The position numbers and the translations under genes are program-made. The notes beneath the pieces are model-generated. The model saw only the letters and a program-made list of their open reading frames with translations. It had not been told where the DNA came from and ran no database searches. Positions 1 through 10,604 of a stretch of 64,000 bases of DNA are shown here, piece by piece; the stretch's first letter is position 1, and the number at the start of each line of letters is the position of its first letter. The stretch covers positions 124,001-188,000 of the forward strand of contig CM042953.1 in NCBI GenBank assembly GCA_023678885.1, given 5' to 3'. The DNA is from Pogostemon cablin. Lineage: Eukaryota; Streptophyta; Magnoliopsida; Lamiales; Lamiaceae.

Positions 1-1301
1 GGCAGACGCCGGGCGCAAATCCTCGGCAGGCACAGGGTGGCGGCTCTCGGCAGGAGCCGGGCGATGTGAACATGGGCGAAGCTTCCTCGGCAGGGCCCAG
101 ACAGGCGGGTGGTGTGAATCAGCGCAAGGGACAAGGTGGATCCGAAAAGGGTTCCGCTCCCAAGGAACCGATAGACTATTCTAAGTTTGTCAATAAGAAC
201 AACATTGATCCGGATAGAAAACTCGAATACATCGCACCCTGCGATGGAGTGGCCTGTCTAGATCCGAAAGATGACTCAGATGCATGGAAGTTCACTCTGG
301 TGGGATACTTTTCGGGGCGCTTTCCAGGGATGCAGGCTCTTCATGCCATATGCAGGTCCTGGGCTGTTAAGTACACACTCATCATGCATCAGTCGAGGTG
401 GATTATTTTCCGTCTCTGCTCGGAGGAGGATGTCAATAAGGTACTTGATAAAGCCCCACACTCCATATGGGAGAGGTACCTCATGCTAGAGAGGCTCCCT
501 CGAGCTTTTCAGTTCGATGATAGGGAAATCTCACATGTTCCAGTATGGATACGGCTCCCATCTTTCCCTTTGGAATTGTGGACGAAAAATCACATTAGCA
601 AGATTGCTTCTTTGGTCGGTCGACCTATTATGGTAGATGATACCTCGGTTAAGGCAGATAGAGTATCTTATGTCCGAGTGCGTGTGGATATAGATGTATC
701 TCTGGAGCTTCCAAAGGAGGTCACCTTCAACTATCGAGGTGCCAACTATTCCCAAACTGTACTGTATGAACGTCTCCCAGCGTATTGTACAAAGTGCAGA
801 AAGTTTGGCCATCTGGTAGGAGATTGAGATGCGGGTGAACAGGCGAATAATGTGGGAATGAAGAAACCTAATCAGACCACACACGAGGCGAACGGTGTGG
901 ATGAAGAAGGTTTTCAACAGGTTGGTTCAAATAAGAAAAAGAAGGCGAGAAGCAGAAGCAGGAAAAAGAAGAGCACGGCTGCCCCACCTGTAAAGGAATC
1001 GAACACTGTGGTTTCATCGGGGAGATACCAAATCCTCGATCCTTTGGATCCTGATGATAACAGAATCAACAGACGGGAAGGAAAACAACCCACTCAAGTT
1101 AACACTAGAAAAACTTGGGCGTCGGAGATGGAGGATGAGGATGAGGAAGCCATAGGGCGATCGGGACGCTCCCCACTACCCAGTGTACCACCGAGGGCTG
1201 ATAGGAGGAAGCGCGGCACTGGAATCATTATCCAGGAACCGCCGGATCAGGGCAATGGACCAGGACGAGGCGGGGGCTCTACCCCCAATGTTCGTCAATG
1301 A
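1..1301 (+). pseudogene. LINE copy 1 ORF1 (gag-like), partial with one nonsense codon
   Basis: ORF1 is the nucleic-acid-binding protein that packages LINE RNA. What remains here is the end of the SRQ-repeat linker, a DUF4283-like domain (about 250-720) and a CCHC zinc knuckle (CTKCRKFGH). The knuckle's last cysteine codon is changed to TGA at 825-827, so translation would end inside the knuckle. The downstream part (828-1301) stays open and contains the Lys/Arg/Ser-rich patch KKKKARSRSRKKK, a plausible nuclear or nucleolar localisation signal. The stop codon overlaps the ORF2 start as ATGA at 1298-1301. The protein start lies outside the window. Confidence 0.9.
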
Positions 1302-4300
1302 GGTTACTTACGTGGAATGTGCGAGGGCTATCAGCCTCTCGTGCGCAGCGAGCAGCCCGCAGGTTAGTTCGTAAGCATAATGTGTGTCTAGTTGGCTTTC
1401 TTGAAACTAGATTATCTGTGAATAATGTGTTCGACATAGTGGGTAGAATTGTTCCAGGATGGAATATTGTTAATAATTTTGATTTTGTTGATGGGGGGCG
1501 GATTGTGGTTGCGTGGGATCCCACCTTGCTTGCTTTTAGTAATGTTGTGCTCCACGAGCAGTGTATTTCTGGTTTGGTTCGCTGTTTGATTACTCAACAG
1601 GAGTTCCGCATCAGTGTTGTTTACGCCCATAATGGCGTAGTTGACAGGCGTAGGCTATGGTCACATCTCTCATCGGCTGCTCTAGCAGTTAATTCTCCCT
1701 GGATCCTCCTGGGAGACTTTAACTGTGTTAGGAGACCGGATGAGCGTTCTGAGATTGTTCCTTCTCATAGGAACTGGAAAAGGGTGGATTTTGAGGAGTT
1801 GTGTGTTGAATTGGGTTTGGACGATGCCAAGCCTAAAGGGTGCTTCTTCACCTGGACTAATGGCCGGACATGGAGTCGTATTGACAGGGTTCTGGTGAAC
1901 TCGAACTGGGATGCCAGGTCGGGGGTTGTGGAGGCTGAGTTTCTGCCCATGGGAGCCACCTCGGATCACTGCCCCGTACTAACAACAGTGCTAAATGCGG
2001 AGCAGTCAAAAGGGAAACCGTTCAGATATGTGAACATGTGGAGTAAGAGCAGTAGTTTTAAGGATGTTGTGAGCGAGACATGGGACTCACAAATTTGGGC
2101 ACCGCTCAATTCAGTGTATGTCGTCGGCTGAAATTACTCAAACCAAAGTTACGTCTGCTTGACAAGAGAGATTTCAGCCACATAGCTGAAAGAGCAGAGA
2201 GAGCTAGAGTGGAACTTGACAGACTCCAGATGGATAGCCAGGTTGATCCTGGTAATGCTGAGAAATGGGACAAGGTCTGTGAGGCAGCAAAGAAAGTTGA
2301 TTTTCTTTGTCACGTTGAACACCTTTTCTTCTCTCAGATGACTAGAGGTGAGTATTTGATTAATCAGGATAAACCCACAAAGTTTTTCTACAAGAAGATT
2401 AAGTCAAACAGTGTGAGGAACGTCATCTCATCCATACGCACCGAATCCGGGCGCACTTCTTCCCGCGATGAGGTGGTGGATGAATTCCTTACGTATTGCA
2501 GAGACTTGTTGGGTACTGCAGGCCAGTGTGATGAGATTGATGATAGTGTGTTCGAGTGGGGATCTGTGCTGTCTGATCAGCAGGCTCAAGAACTCGTTGC
2601 ACCTATTACAGCCGAGGAGATTAAGGAGGTGGTGTGGAGAATGAACGGAGACAAAGCCCCTGGGCCGGATGGGTACACAGCCACCTTCTTTCATGATGCG
2701 TGGGATGTAGTTGGTTCAGACGTTGTGGCCGCTGTCCAGGAGTTCTTTCAATCTGGGCAGCTTCTGCGACAAATGAACGCTACATTTATTACACTCATCC
2801 CGAAAGGGAAGCACGATCCCATAGTACGAGACTTCCGTCCGATCTCGTGCTGCAATGTAATCTACAAGATCATCTCTAGGGTTATAGTGGGACGAATGGC
2901 GGGGTTGATGGATAATTTGGTGGCTGAAAACCACTTTGGATTTGTACAGAATCGTAAGATGAGGGACTGTGTGATGCTTGCTCAGGAAATAGTCAAAAAC
3001 TATGGGTGGGCAAGAAACCGGATGAGCAGGAGAATGGCTATGAAGGTGGATATAAAAAAGGCTTATGATTCAGTGGACTGGGGTTTCCTACGTGGAGTTC
3101 TGGCAGGGCTGAGGTTTCCTCAGCGTATGATAGAATGGATCATGGAGTGCGTCACAACCACTTCATTCTCCATCCTCGTCAACGGTGCTCCGGAGGGTTA
3201 CTTCGACGGCAAGACTGGCTTGCGTCAAGGTGATCCTCTGTCCTCTCTGCTCTTTGTGCTCTGCATGGATTACTTTTCCCGTCTATTCAGGAGACTCACG
3301 ACGGAGGAGAACTACAAGCACCACTCTCAGTTGTGTGCTAAAGTTGGAGTTACTCACCTAGCATTCGCGGATGATTTGATTATTTTTGCTTATGGCAACC
3401 GTTCCTCTGTAGAAGTGGTCACTAGGGCACTTGATCAGTTCGCCAGAATGTCAGGTCTAGAGGTTAGTCCGGAAAAATCTCATTTGTTTATGGCTGGTGT
3501 TCCAGTGGCAGACGAACAGAGGATACGCGAAGTGTTGCCTTTTCAGGAGGGCACCTTTCCTGTGCGCTATTTGGGAGTACCGCTGCAGGGGAGTAAACTT
3601 CGTGAGTATGCCTTTGAACCTCTTATTACATAGGTGGCGAACCTCATCAGAGGCTGGTCCACGCACTTGTTATCCTACGCAGGCCGACTGGAACTCATCC
3701 GGTCAGTCCTGTATGGGGTGATGAACTTCTGGATCGCCATGGTGAAAATTCCCAAGGGAGTGGTGGACAGGGTAGAGCGCATGATCCGGAAGTTCCTGCG
3801 GGGAACTACGAGGGGTGCAGTTCGTTGGGAGGAGGTCATTTTACCTAAGGAACAGGGAGGCCTGGGACTTAGGGGATTGGACCTCCTGAACGATGTAGCC
3901 CTATGTGGTGTGTTATGGGATGTGCATCAGGAGAAGAAGTCATTGTGGATTAAGTGGATTAATGCCATTTACCTACAGAACTCGTCTTGCTGGGATGTAG
4001 AGGTGAACTACAGCGCCTCTATAGTGTGGAAAAACATTCTGCGTGCGAGAGACAGAGTCCGAGCACGGATCGGAGGGGACCTCATCACCTTTCTCGCTTC
4101 GTGCTCGGAGATGGGGAAGCTTCGAGTGGGTAAGATGTACTGGCTTGCTGCCACCACGGCACCGGTGCATTTTGTCTATAAGAAGCTGTGGAATCCTTGG
4201 GTACCACAGAAACATTCGTTCAGGATGTGGATTGCTCTAAGGAACAGACTGCTTACACTAGACAGGTGGAGGAACTATGAAGGCCCGGTTGAGTGCGTGT

Positions 4301-4623
4301 TGTGTGTGGGCGCGGCCGAAACAAGAGACCATCTCTATTTCGGTTGTCCGTTCACAAAGCACGTGTGGGACCGGGTTAGAGATGAAGTGAAGTGGAGGAG
4401 ACAAGTTACCACTCTGAGAGCCGGCCTCAAGTGGTTGAGCAGGGACCGGCGTGTGCATGCTCGCGAGAGGAGGAGGTGGACGCTTGCCCTTTACGGCAGT
4501 GTCTTCCTCATTTGGAAGGCTCGGAACGAAGCACTCTTCGAGGGTGCCTGACCTTCAGTGGATGTATTGTTTAATTCTATTATTATGCATGTGGTTAGAT
4601 TTGAGTATTTGTTAACTAGATAG
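1298..4623 (+). pseudogene. LINE copy 1 ORF2 (endonuclease-reverse transcriptase), disabled
   Basis: ORF2 starts with the APE-like endonuclease block LTWNVRG and continues to the reverse transcriptase (FADDLIIF), the zf-RVT motif and the C-terminal YLLTR. Lesions are a 1-nt deletion near 2098 (frameshift after the endonuclease), a CAG-to-TAG stop at 3631-3633 and a CGA-to-TGA stop at 4549-4551. The last two are shared with copy 11. The original stop is TAG at 4621-4623. Confidence 0.92.
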
Positions 4624-4719
4624 GTGCTTTAATTTTTGGTTTGCTCTGTTTGGAGTTGTAATTAAAAACTGTGACATTGGCTTCGGCCTGCTGCTTTGAA
4701 TAATTTACATACTATTCAG

Positions 4720-4736
4720 CGAACGATTTACACGTC
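4720..4736. repeat. 25S rDNA target-site stub between copies 1 and 2
   Basis: The 17 bases cgaacgatttacacgtc match the 25S sequence at the LINE/rDNA junctions (44809-44825), with G to A at position 11. It is the only sequence between the 3' end of copy 1 and the 5' end of copy 2. Confidence 0.88.
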
Positions 4737-4758
4737 AGTTGAGTCATTGTACGCGCAA

Positions 4759-4792
4759 CAAAATTTTGGAAACCCTAGGGGGCGAAATTTTG
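4759..4792 (+). other. 5'UTR stem-loop, copy 2
   Basis: The arms caaaattttg (4759-4768) and cgaaattttg (4783-4792) form 10 pairs, one of them a G-U wobble, around a loop containing the palindrome ccctaggg. Arm sequences differ between copies but pairing is kept. Confidence 0.7.
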
Positions 4793-4965
4793 CTCTCAAC
4801 TTTTCTCTCTCGGACACTCGCGGCTGGCGGCTCCTCTCGCCCTCAGCCATCGCCAATCACCTTCTACCGCCGCACGTCTTCGCCGCTTCTCCCCTTGTTG
4901 CCGGCGATCCTCGCCGTCAATGCCCGACTGATCACACCGCTCCCCACGACAGTTTTTCTCCATTC

Positions 4966-4980
4966 ATGCTATCCGCCTAG
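4966..4980 (+). other. Short upstream ORF (MLSA), copy 2
   Basis: The codons ATG CTA TCC GCC TAG lie 10 nt before the ORF1 start codon at 4991. The same 4-codon uORF occurs in most copies (MLSA in A, MCAA in B). It may limit ORF1 translation; that role is inferred. Confidence 0.45.
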
Positions 4981-4990
4981 ACCTTGCTTG

Positions 4991-6955
4991 ATGGGCAAGA
5001 AATCTAGGAGTCGGACGCCGTCACGGGCGTTGCCGGAATTGCATGTGGAGGATGACTCGTTCAAGTCGGTGAAGGAGCGCACGAAGGAGATTGAGAGGAA
5101 GAAAGCACGGAAGGAAGCTGTCTTGGTGGACAATCCATCACTGGATGACGGCGCCGCCTTGGCTTGGGCCATCGTGGCCGACCGCACGGAGATGGATACG
5201 GAGGAGAACGTGGATGCCATGGCACTTGTCGTGGTGGACACTCTGGATGGTACCGCGTCCGACAGTCCCACACGGGGCCTTGTCGATTCGGCCATGGATA
5301 GTTCAACCCCCGACGCCCCCATCGTCCGTAACCCTAGCCCTAGGCGCAAGGTGTCGGCGGACGGGAGGCGTAGTACCTCGTCGGGCGCTCGGCGCAGGCT
5401 GGAGGTGGACTCGTCCACAACTTCGCCTTCTCGGCAGGCAGGCGACACCATCAGGCCTGGCGCTGGAACTCGGCGGGATGGTGATACCGCCGACCTTTCT
5501 CGGCAGATTGGTGCGAGTAGTGGTAGCGCCGAGGCTTCTCGGCAGGATGGCATGGGCTTCCGGCAGGCACTGGTAGCCACTCAGAAGGAGGAGTCCAGGC
5601 GCAACCCTGGCTCCCCGTCTCGGCAGAACGATCCAGGCGTGGGCGGCACCTATCGGCAGACGCCGGGCGCAAATCCTCGGCAGGCACCGGGCGGCGACTC
5701 TCGGCAGGAGCCGGGCTATGTGAACATGGGCGAAGGTTCCTCGGCAGGGCCCGAACAGGCGGGCGGTACAAATCAGCGCAGGGGACAGGGTGGCTCGGGG
5801 AAGGGTTCCGCTCCCAAGGAACCGATAGACTATTCCAAGTTTGTCAACAAGAACAACATTGATCCGGATAGAAAACTCGAATATATCGCACCCTGCGATG
5901 GAGTGGCCTATCTAGATCCGAAGGATGACTCAGATGCATGGAAGTTCACTCTGGTTAGATACTTTTCGGGTCATTTTCCAGGGATGCAGGCTCTCCACGC
6001 CATATGCAGGTCCTGGGCCGTCAAGTACACACTCATCATGCATCAGTCGGGGTGGATTATTTTCCGTCTCTGCTCGGAGGAGGATGCCAATAGGGTACTT
6101 GATAAAGCCCCACACTCTATATGGGAGAGGTATCTCATGCTAGAGAGACTCCCAAGGGCCTTTCAGTTCGATGATCGGGAAATTTCCCACGTTCCAGTTT
6201 GGATACGTCTTCCATCCTTTCCTTTGGAATTGTGGACGAAAAATCATATCAGTAAGATTGCCTCTTTGGTCGGTCGACCTATTATGGTAGATGATATCTC
6301 GGTTAAGGCCGATCGGGTGTCGTATGTTCGAGTGCGTGTGGATATTGATGTATCGTTGGAACTGCCCAAGAAGGTTACCTTCAACTATCGAGGTGCCAAC
6401 TATACCCAAACTGTACTGTACGAACGTCTCCCAGCGTATTGTACAAAGTGCAGAAAGTTTGGTCATCTGGTAGGAGATTGTGATGAAGGGGAAGAGAGGA
6501 ATAATGGGGAGAAGGAGACGCCTGTCCAAACCACACACGCTGAGAATGGTGTGGATGAAGAAGGTTTTCAACAGGTTGGATCAAATAAGAAGAAGAAGGC
6601 GAGAAGCAGAAACAGGAAGAAGAAGGGCACGGCTGCCCCACCTGTTAAGCAACCGAACACTATAGTGTCATCGGGGAGATATCAAATCCTCGATCCTTTG
6701 GATCCTGATGATTCTAGGATCAACAGACGGGAAGGAAAACAACCCACTCAAGTAAACACTAGGAAAACTTGGGCGTCGGAGACAGATGATGAGGATGAGG
6801 AGGCCATTGGGCGAACGGGATGCTCCCCTCTACCTAGTGTACCACCGAGAGCTGATGGAGGGAAGCGCGGTACCGGAATCATCATCCGGGAGTCGTCGAA
6901 TCAAGGGAATGGACCGGGACGAGGCGGGGGCTCTTCCCCCAATGTTCGTCAATGA
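4991..6955 (+). CDS. LINE copy 2 ORF1, intact gag-like RNA-binding protein (654 aa)
   Basis: An open ORF1 of subfamily A. I chose ATG 4991 (MGKKSRSRTP) because all copies share this start; the frame stays open upstream only by chance. Layout: a charged N-terminus rich in Lys/Glu, a long disordered linker with about a dozen SRQ-type repeats (DNA motif tctcggcag), a DUF4283-like domain (WKFTLVRYFSG onward), a CCHC zinc knuckle (CTKCRKFGHLVGDC), a basic Arg/Ser/Lys patch, and an acidic segment before the C-terminus SPNVRQ. In plant L1 elements this protein binds the element RNA to form the RNP. The stop overlaps the ORF2 start as ATGA. The substitutions LVRYFSGHF (consensus LVGYFSGRF) are also in copy 12. 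Confidence 0.92.
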   Translation: MGKKSRSRTPSRALPELHVEDDSFKSVKERTKEIERKKARKEAVLVDNPSLDDGAALAWAIVADRTEMDTEENVDAMALVVVDTLDGTASDSPTRGLVDSAMDSSTPDAPIVRNPSPRRKVSADGRRSTSSGARRRLEVDSSTTSPSRQAGDTIRPGAGTRRDGDTADLSRQIGASSGSAEASRQDGMGFRQALVATQKEESRRNPGSPSRQNDPGVGGTYRQTPGANPRQAPGGDSRQEPGYVNMGEGSSAGPEQAGGTNQRRGQGGSGKGSAPKEPIDYSKFVNKNNIDPDRKLEYIAPCDGVAYLDPKDDSDAWKFTLVRYFSGHFPGMQALHAICRSWAVKYTLIMHQSGWIIFRLCSEEDANRVLDKAPHSIWERYLMLERLPRAFQFDDREISHVPVWIRLPSFPLELWTKNHISKIASLVGRPIMVDDISVKADRVSYVRVRVDIDVSLELPKKVTFNYRGANYTQTVLYERLPAYCTKCRKFGHLVGDCDEGEERNNGEKETPVQTTHAENGVDEEGFQQVGSNKKKKARSRNRKKKGTAAPPVKQPNTIVSSGRYQILDPLDPDDSRINRREGKQPTQVNTRKTWASETDDEDEEAIGRTGCSPLPSVPPRADGGKRGTGIIIRESSNQGNGPGRGGGSSPNVRQ

Positions 6956-9900
6956 AGTTACTCACGTGGAATGTGCGAGGGCTCTCAGCCTCTCGCGCAC
7001 AGCAAGCAGCCCGCAGGTTAGTTCGCAAACATAATGTGTGTCTGGTTGGTTTTCTAGAAACTAGATTATCTGTGGATAATGTGTTCGACATAGTGGGTAG
7101 AATTGTTCCAGGTGGAATGTTGTTAATAATTTTGATATTGTATATGGGGGGCGGATTGTGGTTGCGTGGGATTCCACCTTGCTTGCTCTTAGTAATGTTG
7201 TGCTCCGCGAGCAGTGTATTTCTGGTTTGGTTCGCTATTTGATTTCTCAACAGGAGTTCCGCATCAGTGTAGTTTACGCCCATAATGGCGTAGTTGACAG
7301 GCGTAGGCTATGGTCACATCTCTCATCGGCTGTTCTAGCAGTTAACTTTCCCTGGATCCTCCTGGGCAACTTTAACTGTGTTAGGAGACTAGATGAGCGT
7401 TCTGAGATTGTTCCTTCTCATAGGAACTGGAAGAGGGTGGATTTTGAGGAGTTGTGTGTTGAATTGGGTTTGGATGATGCCAAGTCTAAAGGGTGCTTAT
7501 TCACCTGGACTAATGGCAGGACATGGAGTCGTATTGACAGGGTTCTGGTGAACTCGAACTGGGATGCCAGGTCGGGGGTTGTGGAGGCCAAGTTTCTGCC
7601 CATGGGGGCCACCTCGGATCACTGCCCCGCACTAGCAACAATGCTAAATGCGGAGCAGTCAAAGGGGAAACCGTTCAGATATGTGAACATGTGGAGTAAG
7701 AGCAGCAGTTTTAAGGATGTTGTGAGCGAGACATGGGACTCACAAATTTGGGGCACCGCTCAATTCAGTTTATGTCGTCGACTGAAACTACTCAAACCAA
7801 AGTTACGTCTGCTTGGCAAGAGAGATTTCAGCCACATAGCTGAAAGAGCAGAGAGAGCTAGAGTGGAACTTGACAGACTCCAGATGGATAGCCAGGGTGA
7901 TCTGGGTAATGCTGAGAAATGGGACAAGGTCCGTGAGGCGGCAAAGAAAGTTGATTTTCTTTGTGACGCTGAACACCTTTTCTTCTCTCAGATGACTAGA
8001 GGTGAGTATTTGATTAATCAGGATAAACCCACAAAGTTTTTCTACAAGAAGATTAAGTCAAACAGCGTGAGAAATGTCATCTCATCCATACGCATCGAAT
8101 CCGGGCGCACTTCTTCCCGCGATGAGGTGGTTGACGAATTCCTTACGTATTACAGAGACTTGTTGGGTACTGCAGGCCAGTGTGATGAGATTGATGATAG
8201 TGTGTTCGAGTGGGGATCCGTGCTGTCTGATCAGCAGGCACGGGAACTTGTTGCACCTATTACAGCCGAGGAGATTAAGGAGGTGGTGTGGAGAATGAAC
8301 GGAGACAAAGCCCCTGGGCCGGATGGGTACACGGCCACCTTCTTTCGTGATGCGTGGGATGTAGTCGGTTCAGATGTTGTGGCCGCTGTCCAGGAAATCT
8401 TTCAATCTGGGCAGCTGCTGCGACAAATGAACGCTACATTTATTACACTCATCCCGAAAGGGAAGCACGATCCCACAGTACAAGACTTCCATCCGATCTC
8501 GTGCTGCAACGTAATCTACAAGATCTTCTCTAGGGTTATAGTGGGACGTATGGCGGGGTTGATGGATGATTTGGTGGCTGAAAACCACTTTGGATTTGTG
8601 CAGAACCGTAAGATGAGGGACTGTGTGATGCTTGCTCAGGAAATAGTCAAAAACTATGGTTGGGCAAGAAACCGGATGAGCAGGAGAATGGCTGTGAAGG
8701 TGGATATAAAAAAGGCTTATGATTCAGTGGACTGGGGTTTCCTACGTGGAGTGCGTCACAACCACTCATTCTCCATCCTCGTCAACGGTGCTCCGGAGGA
8801 TTACTTCGACGGCAAGCGTGGCTTGCGTCAAGGTGATCCTCTGTCCTCCCTGCTTTTTGTGCTCTGCATGGATTACTTTTCCCGTCTATTCAGAAGACTC
8901 ACGACGGAGGAGAACTACAAGCACCACTCTCAGTTGTGTGCTAAAGTTGGAGTTACTCACCTAGCATTCGCAGATGACTTGATTATTTTTGCTTATGGCA
9001 ACCGTACCTCTGCAGAAGTGGTCGCTAGGGCACTTGATCAGTTCGCCAGAATGTCAGGTCTGGAGGTTAGTCCGGAGAAATCTCATTTGTTTATGGCTGG
9101 GGTTCCAATGGCCGACGAACAGAGGATTCGTGAAGTGTTACCTTTTCAGGAGGGTACCTTCCCTGTGCGCTATTTTGGAGTACCGCTGCAGGGGAGTAAA
9201 CTTCGTGAGTATGCCTTTGAACCTCTTATTACACAGGTGGCGAACCTCATCAGGGGCTAGTCCACGCATTTGTTATCCTATGCAGGCCGACTGGAACTCA
9301 TCCGGTCAGTCCTGTATGGGGTAATGAACTTCTGGATCGCCATGGTGAAGATTCCCAAGGGAGTGGTGGACAGGGTAGAGCGCATGATCCGGAAGTTCCT
9401 TTGGGGAACTACGAGGGGTGCAGTTCGTTGGCAGGAAGTCATTCTACCTAAGGAACAGGGTGGCCTGGGTCTTAGGGGATTGGACCTCCTGAACGATGTA
9501 TCCCTATGTGGTGTGTTATGGGATGTGCATCAGGAGAAGAAGTCGTTGTGGATTAAATGGATTAACGCCATTTACCTACAGAACTCTTCTTGCTGGGATG
9601 TAGAGGTGAACTACAGCGCCTCTATAGTGTGGAAGGACATTCAGCGTGCGAGAGACAGAGTCCGAGCACGGATTGGAGGGGATCTAATCACCTCTCTCGC
9701 TTCGTGCTCGGAGATGGGGAAGCTTCGAGTGGGTAAGATGTACTGGCTTGCTGCCACCACAGCACCGGTCCATTTTGTCTACAAGAAGCTGTGGAGTCCT
9801 TGGGTGCCACAGAAACATTCGTTCAGGATGTGGATTGCCCTAAGGAACATATTGCTTACACTGGACAGGTGGAGGAACTATGAAGGCCCGGTCGAGTGCG

Positions 9901-10226
9901 TGTTATGTGTGGGCGCCGCCGAAACAAGAGACCATCTCTATTTCGACTGCCCGTTCACGAAGCACGTGTGGGACCGGGTTAGAGATGAAGTGAAGTGGAG
10001 GAGACAAGTTACCACCTTGAGAGCCGGCCTCAAGTGGTTGAGCAGGGACCGGCGTGTGCATGCTCGCGAGAGGAGGAGGTGGACGCTCGCCCTCTACGGC
10101 AGTGTCTTCCTCATTTGGAAGGCTCGGAACAAAGCGCTCTTCGAGGGTGCCCGACCTTCAGTGGATGTACTGTTTAATTCTATTATTATGCATGTGGTTA
10201 GATTTGAGTATTTGTTGACTAGATAG
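6952..10226 (+). pseudogene. LINE copy 2 ORF2 (endonuclease-reverse transcriptase), disabled
   Basis: The ATG overlaps the ORF1 stop. A 1-nt deletion near 7113 shifts the frame in the endonuclease; the original frame resumes from about 7158. The RT lacks 17 residues around 8752 because a 50-bp deletion between two tggagt repeats plus a nearby 1-nt loss removed a multiple of three. FADDLIIF is retained. TGG has become TAG at 9258-9260. Downstream the zf-RVT motif remains, with the second-last ligand region reading DHLYFDC. The original stop is at 10224-10226. Confidence 0.92.
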
Positions 10227-10247
10227 GTGGTTTTTATTTTTGGTTTG

Positions 10248-10291
10248 CTCCGTTTGGAGTTGTAATTAAAACTGTGACATTGGCTTCGGCC
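10248..10291 (+). other. 3'UTR twin hairpins, copy 2
   Basis: Two small perfect stems, CTCC-GTTT-GGAG (10248-10259) and GGC-TTCG-GCC (10282-10291), lie within the last 75 bp of the element. Both recur in A and B copies with changed loops. They are candidates for the RNA structure that the ORF2 protein recognises for target-primed reverse transcription. Confidence 0.6.
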
Positions 10292-10322
10292 TGCTGCTTT
10301 GAATAATTTACATACTATTCAG

Positions 10323-10339
10323 CGAACGATTTACACGTA
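10323..10339. repeat. 25S rDNA target-site stub between copies 2 and 3
   Basis: cgaacgatttacacgta matches the 25S target with two substitutions. It directly joins the 3' end of copy 2 to the 5' end of copy 3. Confidence 0.85.
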
Positions 10340-10361
10340 AGTTGAGTCATTGTACGCGCAA

Positions 10362-10396
10362 CAAAATTTCGAAAACCCTAGGGGGGTGAAATTTTG
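10362..10396 (+). other. 5'UTR stem-loop, copy 3
   Basis: caaaatttcg (10362-10371) pairs with tgaaattttg (10387-10396), 10 pairs with one wobble, around the ccctaggg loop. Confidence 0.68.
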
Positions 10397-10604
10397 CTCT
10401 CAACTTTTCTCTCTCGAAAACTCGCGGCTGGCGGCGCCTCTCGCCCTCAGCCCATCGCCGTTCACCTTCTACCACCGCACGTCTTCGCCGCTTCTCCCCT
10501 TGTTGCCGGCGATCCTCGCCGTCAACGCCCGACTGATCGCACCGCTCCCAACGGCGGTGTTAGAGGGTTTTTCTCCATTCATGCTCTCCCCTAGACCTTT
10601 CTTG

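Larger units (their letters stand above)
1..4719 (+). mobile_element. LINE copy 1 (subfamily A), 5' end outside window
   Basis: The window opens inside ORF1 and runs through ORF2 to the 3'UTR, which ends at attcag just before a 25S rDNA stub. Both ORFs are broken. The 3'UTR keeps the GGC-TTCG-GCC hairpin (4679-4688) and has no poly(A) tail. Its partner at the other end of the window is copy 11. Confidence 0.95.
1..6057. repeat. Left copy of a ~57.94-kb higher-order repeat
   Basis: This segment (end of copy 1 and start of copy 2) matches 57944-64000 at a nearly constant offset of 57,942-57,944 bp. Both versions share the same ORF2 nonsense codons in the first LINE (TAG at 3631-3633 and 61574-61576; TGA at 4549-4551 and 62492-62494). 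They differ by scattered substitutions and single-base indels. Shared disabling mutations point to duplication of a DNA block, not two independent retrotranspositions. Confidence 0.85.
4737..10322 (+). mobile_element. LINE copy 2 (subfamily A), full length
   Basis: A complete element of 5586 bp between two rDNA stubs. It has a 5'UTR of about 254 bp with a stem-loop, an intact ORF1, a disabled ORF2 and a 3'UTR of about 96 bp. It is nearly identical to copy 12 over the part visible in both. Confidence 0.95.

Noticed and set aside
4739..4990. N-terminal extension of copy 2 ORF1 from an upstream start in the 5'UTR
   Set aside because: The frame is open only by chance in copy 2; copies 7, 8, 10 and 12 do not support it. 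The shared start is MGKKSRS.
4969..5580. Antisense open frames of 100-260 codons opposite ORF1
   Set aside because: They follow the GC-rich codon pattern of ORF1, occur at the same places in all copies and have no recognisable domain.
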